Source: Legionella genomosp. 1
GTDB taxonomy: Bacteria > Pseudomonadota > Gammaproteobacteria > Legionellales > Legionellaceae
Assembly: GCA_945889365.1 (NCBI GenBank)
Contig: CAMDBQ010000059.1
Coordinates: 1 to 7,909 of the forward strand
Length of the DNA stretch: 7,909 nt
Direction: 5' to 3'
Within the stretch, counting starts at the first letter, position 1, and every line of letters begins with the position of its first letter. The notes below the pieces were generated by a model. It did not search any database. It was not told the DNA's origin and saw only the letters and a list, made by a program, of their open reading frames with translations. A program made the translations under genes and the position numbers. This document shows positions 6,937 to 7,909 of this stretch, in pieces.

Positions 6937-7459
6937 CTTTTACTAACAATAATTTAATATCATGAAACAGATCATCTGGATCGGCATTCAAAGGATAAAC
7001 CAGAACTAAAAAGTTTTCAGGATTGGCGATGAACAACCTTGGATGCGAATACAATGCAAACAACCGAGCCGATTCAGCAGTGGATAATGTTACCATTGAT
7101 ACCCCGGGCTCTTGCAGCGCGGAGGCAAATTTTGTAGCGCCTGCATTAGCTCCTAACAACAAGCTTAAGTCAACATCATATAAGCGCCTTCCCAGAGCCA
7201 GACGAACGCGTGCTAATTTATCAAAATGCTCAAAACAAGACTGGCCACATGTATCAGGACTCCAGAGCACCAGATGCCATTTGGAATCTGGACTCAATTC
7301 ATTTAATGACACCGGTGGTGTGATAAATTGTCCTTTATTGGTTGTGTTTGCACTCAACCACTGGGGATGAAAATATGCAAAATAGGCTAATAAACCTGGT
7401 GCTGCAAACAAAACAACCAATAATAATAGCGCTATGTAATGACGACGAGTGGGGTTCAT
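6929..7459 (-). CDS. Membrane-anchored Sco-like (thioredoxin-fold) protein of the oxidase-assembly operon
   Basis: This 176-aa protein has one N-terminal membrane segment (about residues 9-28) after a basic start (MNPTRRHY), so the rest should lie in the periplasm. The core LVLWSPDTCGQSCFEHF (64-80) contains a CxxxC with Cys71 and Cys75, positioned as in Sco proteins. Further on, YSHPRLFIANPEN (137-149) lines up by eye with the Sco region containing its His ligand, placing His139 where Sco has its third copper ligand. Similar small proteins occur between SURF1 and COX15 in many gammaproteobacteria and are usually annotated as hypothetical. A role in copper or thiol handling for oxidase assembly is inferred. 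The ATG overlaps the SURF1 stop as ATGA (7456-7459), with only a weak AAGA element upstream, so translation is probably coupled. The stop TAA overlaps the ctaA start. Confidence 0.85.
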   Translation of the reverse strand: MNPTRRHYIALLLLVVLFAAPGLLAYFAYFHPQWLSANTTNKGQFITPPVSLNELSPDSKWHLVLWSPDTCGQSCFEHFDKLARVRLALGRRLYDVDLSLLLGANAGATKFASALQEPGVSMVTLSTAESARLFALYSHPRLFIANPENFLVLVYPLNADPDDLFHDIKLLLVKGG

Positions 7460-7909
7460 ATTTTTTTCTTAATATTTAGGGCAATAAACAGAATTAAAAT
7501 CAACAACGCGATAGCAAACCACTGCAATGCATAGCCATAATGACGCTGAGGCGGCATCGCAACAACAGCCCATTCACGCACATAACCATGAGAGGCAGGT
7601 TTTCCGAGGCGGATGATAAACGGATATACGGCTTTATGCAAAAATTGGCTGATTAAATGCGTATCAAGCAGCTCGACAACCGCCAAATCCGCTTCTTTTT
7701 TTTCAAGCGCCTGCCCCAGCAACCAGTTTTTTCCTGATGGATAATATGCACTGCCAGCCAGCTGAATCAGACCAGAGGGGGTTTCTGTGTTCGGAAAGCT
7801 GCGTCGCGTAACATCACCCTCGATCCAGCCGCGGTCAACCAATACGACTTTGCCATCAGCCAAAACCAGCGGTGATATCACATCATAGCCAAACTGATGT
7901 TGATAATGT
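7456..7909 (-). CDS. SURF1-family cytochrome oxidase assembly protein (5' end beyond window)
   Basis: The frame stays open past the GTG at 7879-7881 to the window edge, giving HYQHQFGYD before it. The gene therefore continues outside and the GTG is not the start. The 150 visible residues (about the C-terminal two thirds) show the SURF1 hallmarks: FGYDVISPLVLADG followed by VLVDRGWIEG, then near the C-terminus HYGYALQWFAIALL, which is the second membrane helix, ending in a basic NIKKK tail. SURF1 is an inner-membrane protein with a large periplasmic domain between two helices. It supports heme A insertion into subunit I of aa3 oxidase. The stop TGA (7456-7458) overlaps the next start. Which oxidase subunits lie upstream cannot be seen. 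Confidence 0.93.
   Translation of the reverse strand, partial: HYQHQFGYDVISPLVLADGKVVLVDRGWIEGDVTRRSFPNTETPSGLIQLAGSAYYPSGKNWLLGQALEKKEADLAVVELLDTHLISQFLHKAVYPFIIRLGKPASHGYVREWAVVAMPPQRHYGYALQWFAIALLILILFIALNIKKKI

Noticed and set aside
7456..7881. Complete small gene starting at the GTG at 7879-7881
   Set aside because: The frame stays open upstream to the window edge and the extra residues (FGYD) match the SURF1 family, so this is an internal codon of a longer gene.
1..7909. CRISPR array, insertion sequence, prophage or defence system
   Set aside because: No regularly spaced repeats, transposase, integrase, terminal inverted repeats or defence domains were seen. The content is core metabolism and respiration.

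Overview
This window is a compact, almost fully coding stretch from a moderately AT-rich gammaproteobacterium. The gene set is a SURF1, Sco-like, CtaA, CtaB and Sco series, a RimK, an E. coli-type long FadE, and a MurU-type nucleotidyltransferase. Together with the style of the unknown protein, this fits the order Legionellales (Legionella or a relative). That placement is inferred from family content and from memory of such neighbourhoods, not from a database search.

Layout. On the + strand there is only the 3' end of a sugar-phosphate nucleotidyltransferase (1-156), whose last bases overlap the convergent gene. Everything else is on the - strand and reads right to left. First comes a cytochrome c oxidase biogenesis run: SURF1 (cut by the right edge), a small membrane-anchored Sco-like protein, heme A synthase CtaA, heme O synthase CtaB and the copper chaperone Sco. 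Then come rimK, a 103-bp gap holding a GC-rich inverted repeat, direct repeats and a possible promoter, then fadE and a 254-aa protein of unknown function.

How the genes work together. CtaB farnesylates heme B to heme O, and CtaA oxidises heme O to heme A. SURF1 assists insertion of heme A into subunit I of an aa3-type oxidase. Sco, and perhaps the second Sco-like protein, deliver or redox-condition copper for the CuA site. The genes are joined by overlaps or by gaps of under 20 bp: SURF1/Sco-like by ATGA, Sco-like/CtaA by 8 nt, CtaA/CtaB by 11 nt, then 9 bp to sco and 19 bp to rimK. Strong translational coupling and one transcript are expected. The oxidase structural genes are likely beyond the right edge (inference).

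The metabolic pair at the left, fadE and the 254-aa gene, is separated by 7 bp and probably forms a second transcription unit starting in the 103-bp gap. I see no mobile element, CRISPR array, tRNA or rRNA, and no intergenic stretch over 300 bp. Most of the window is ordinary conserved biology. The parts worth a second look are the unrecognised 254-aa protein, the Sco-like protein with a possible full set of copper ligands, and the repeat-bearing gap upstream of fadE.
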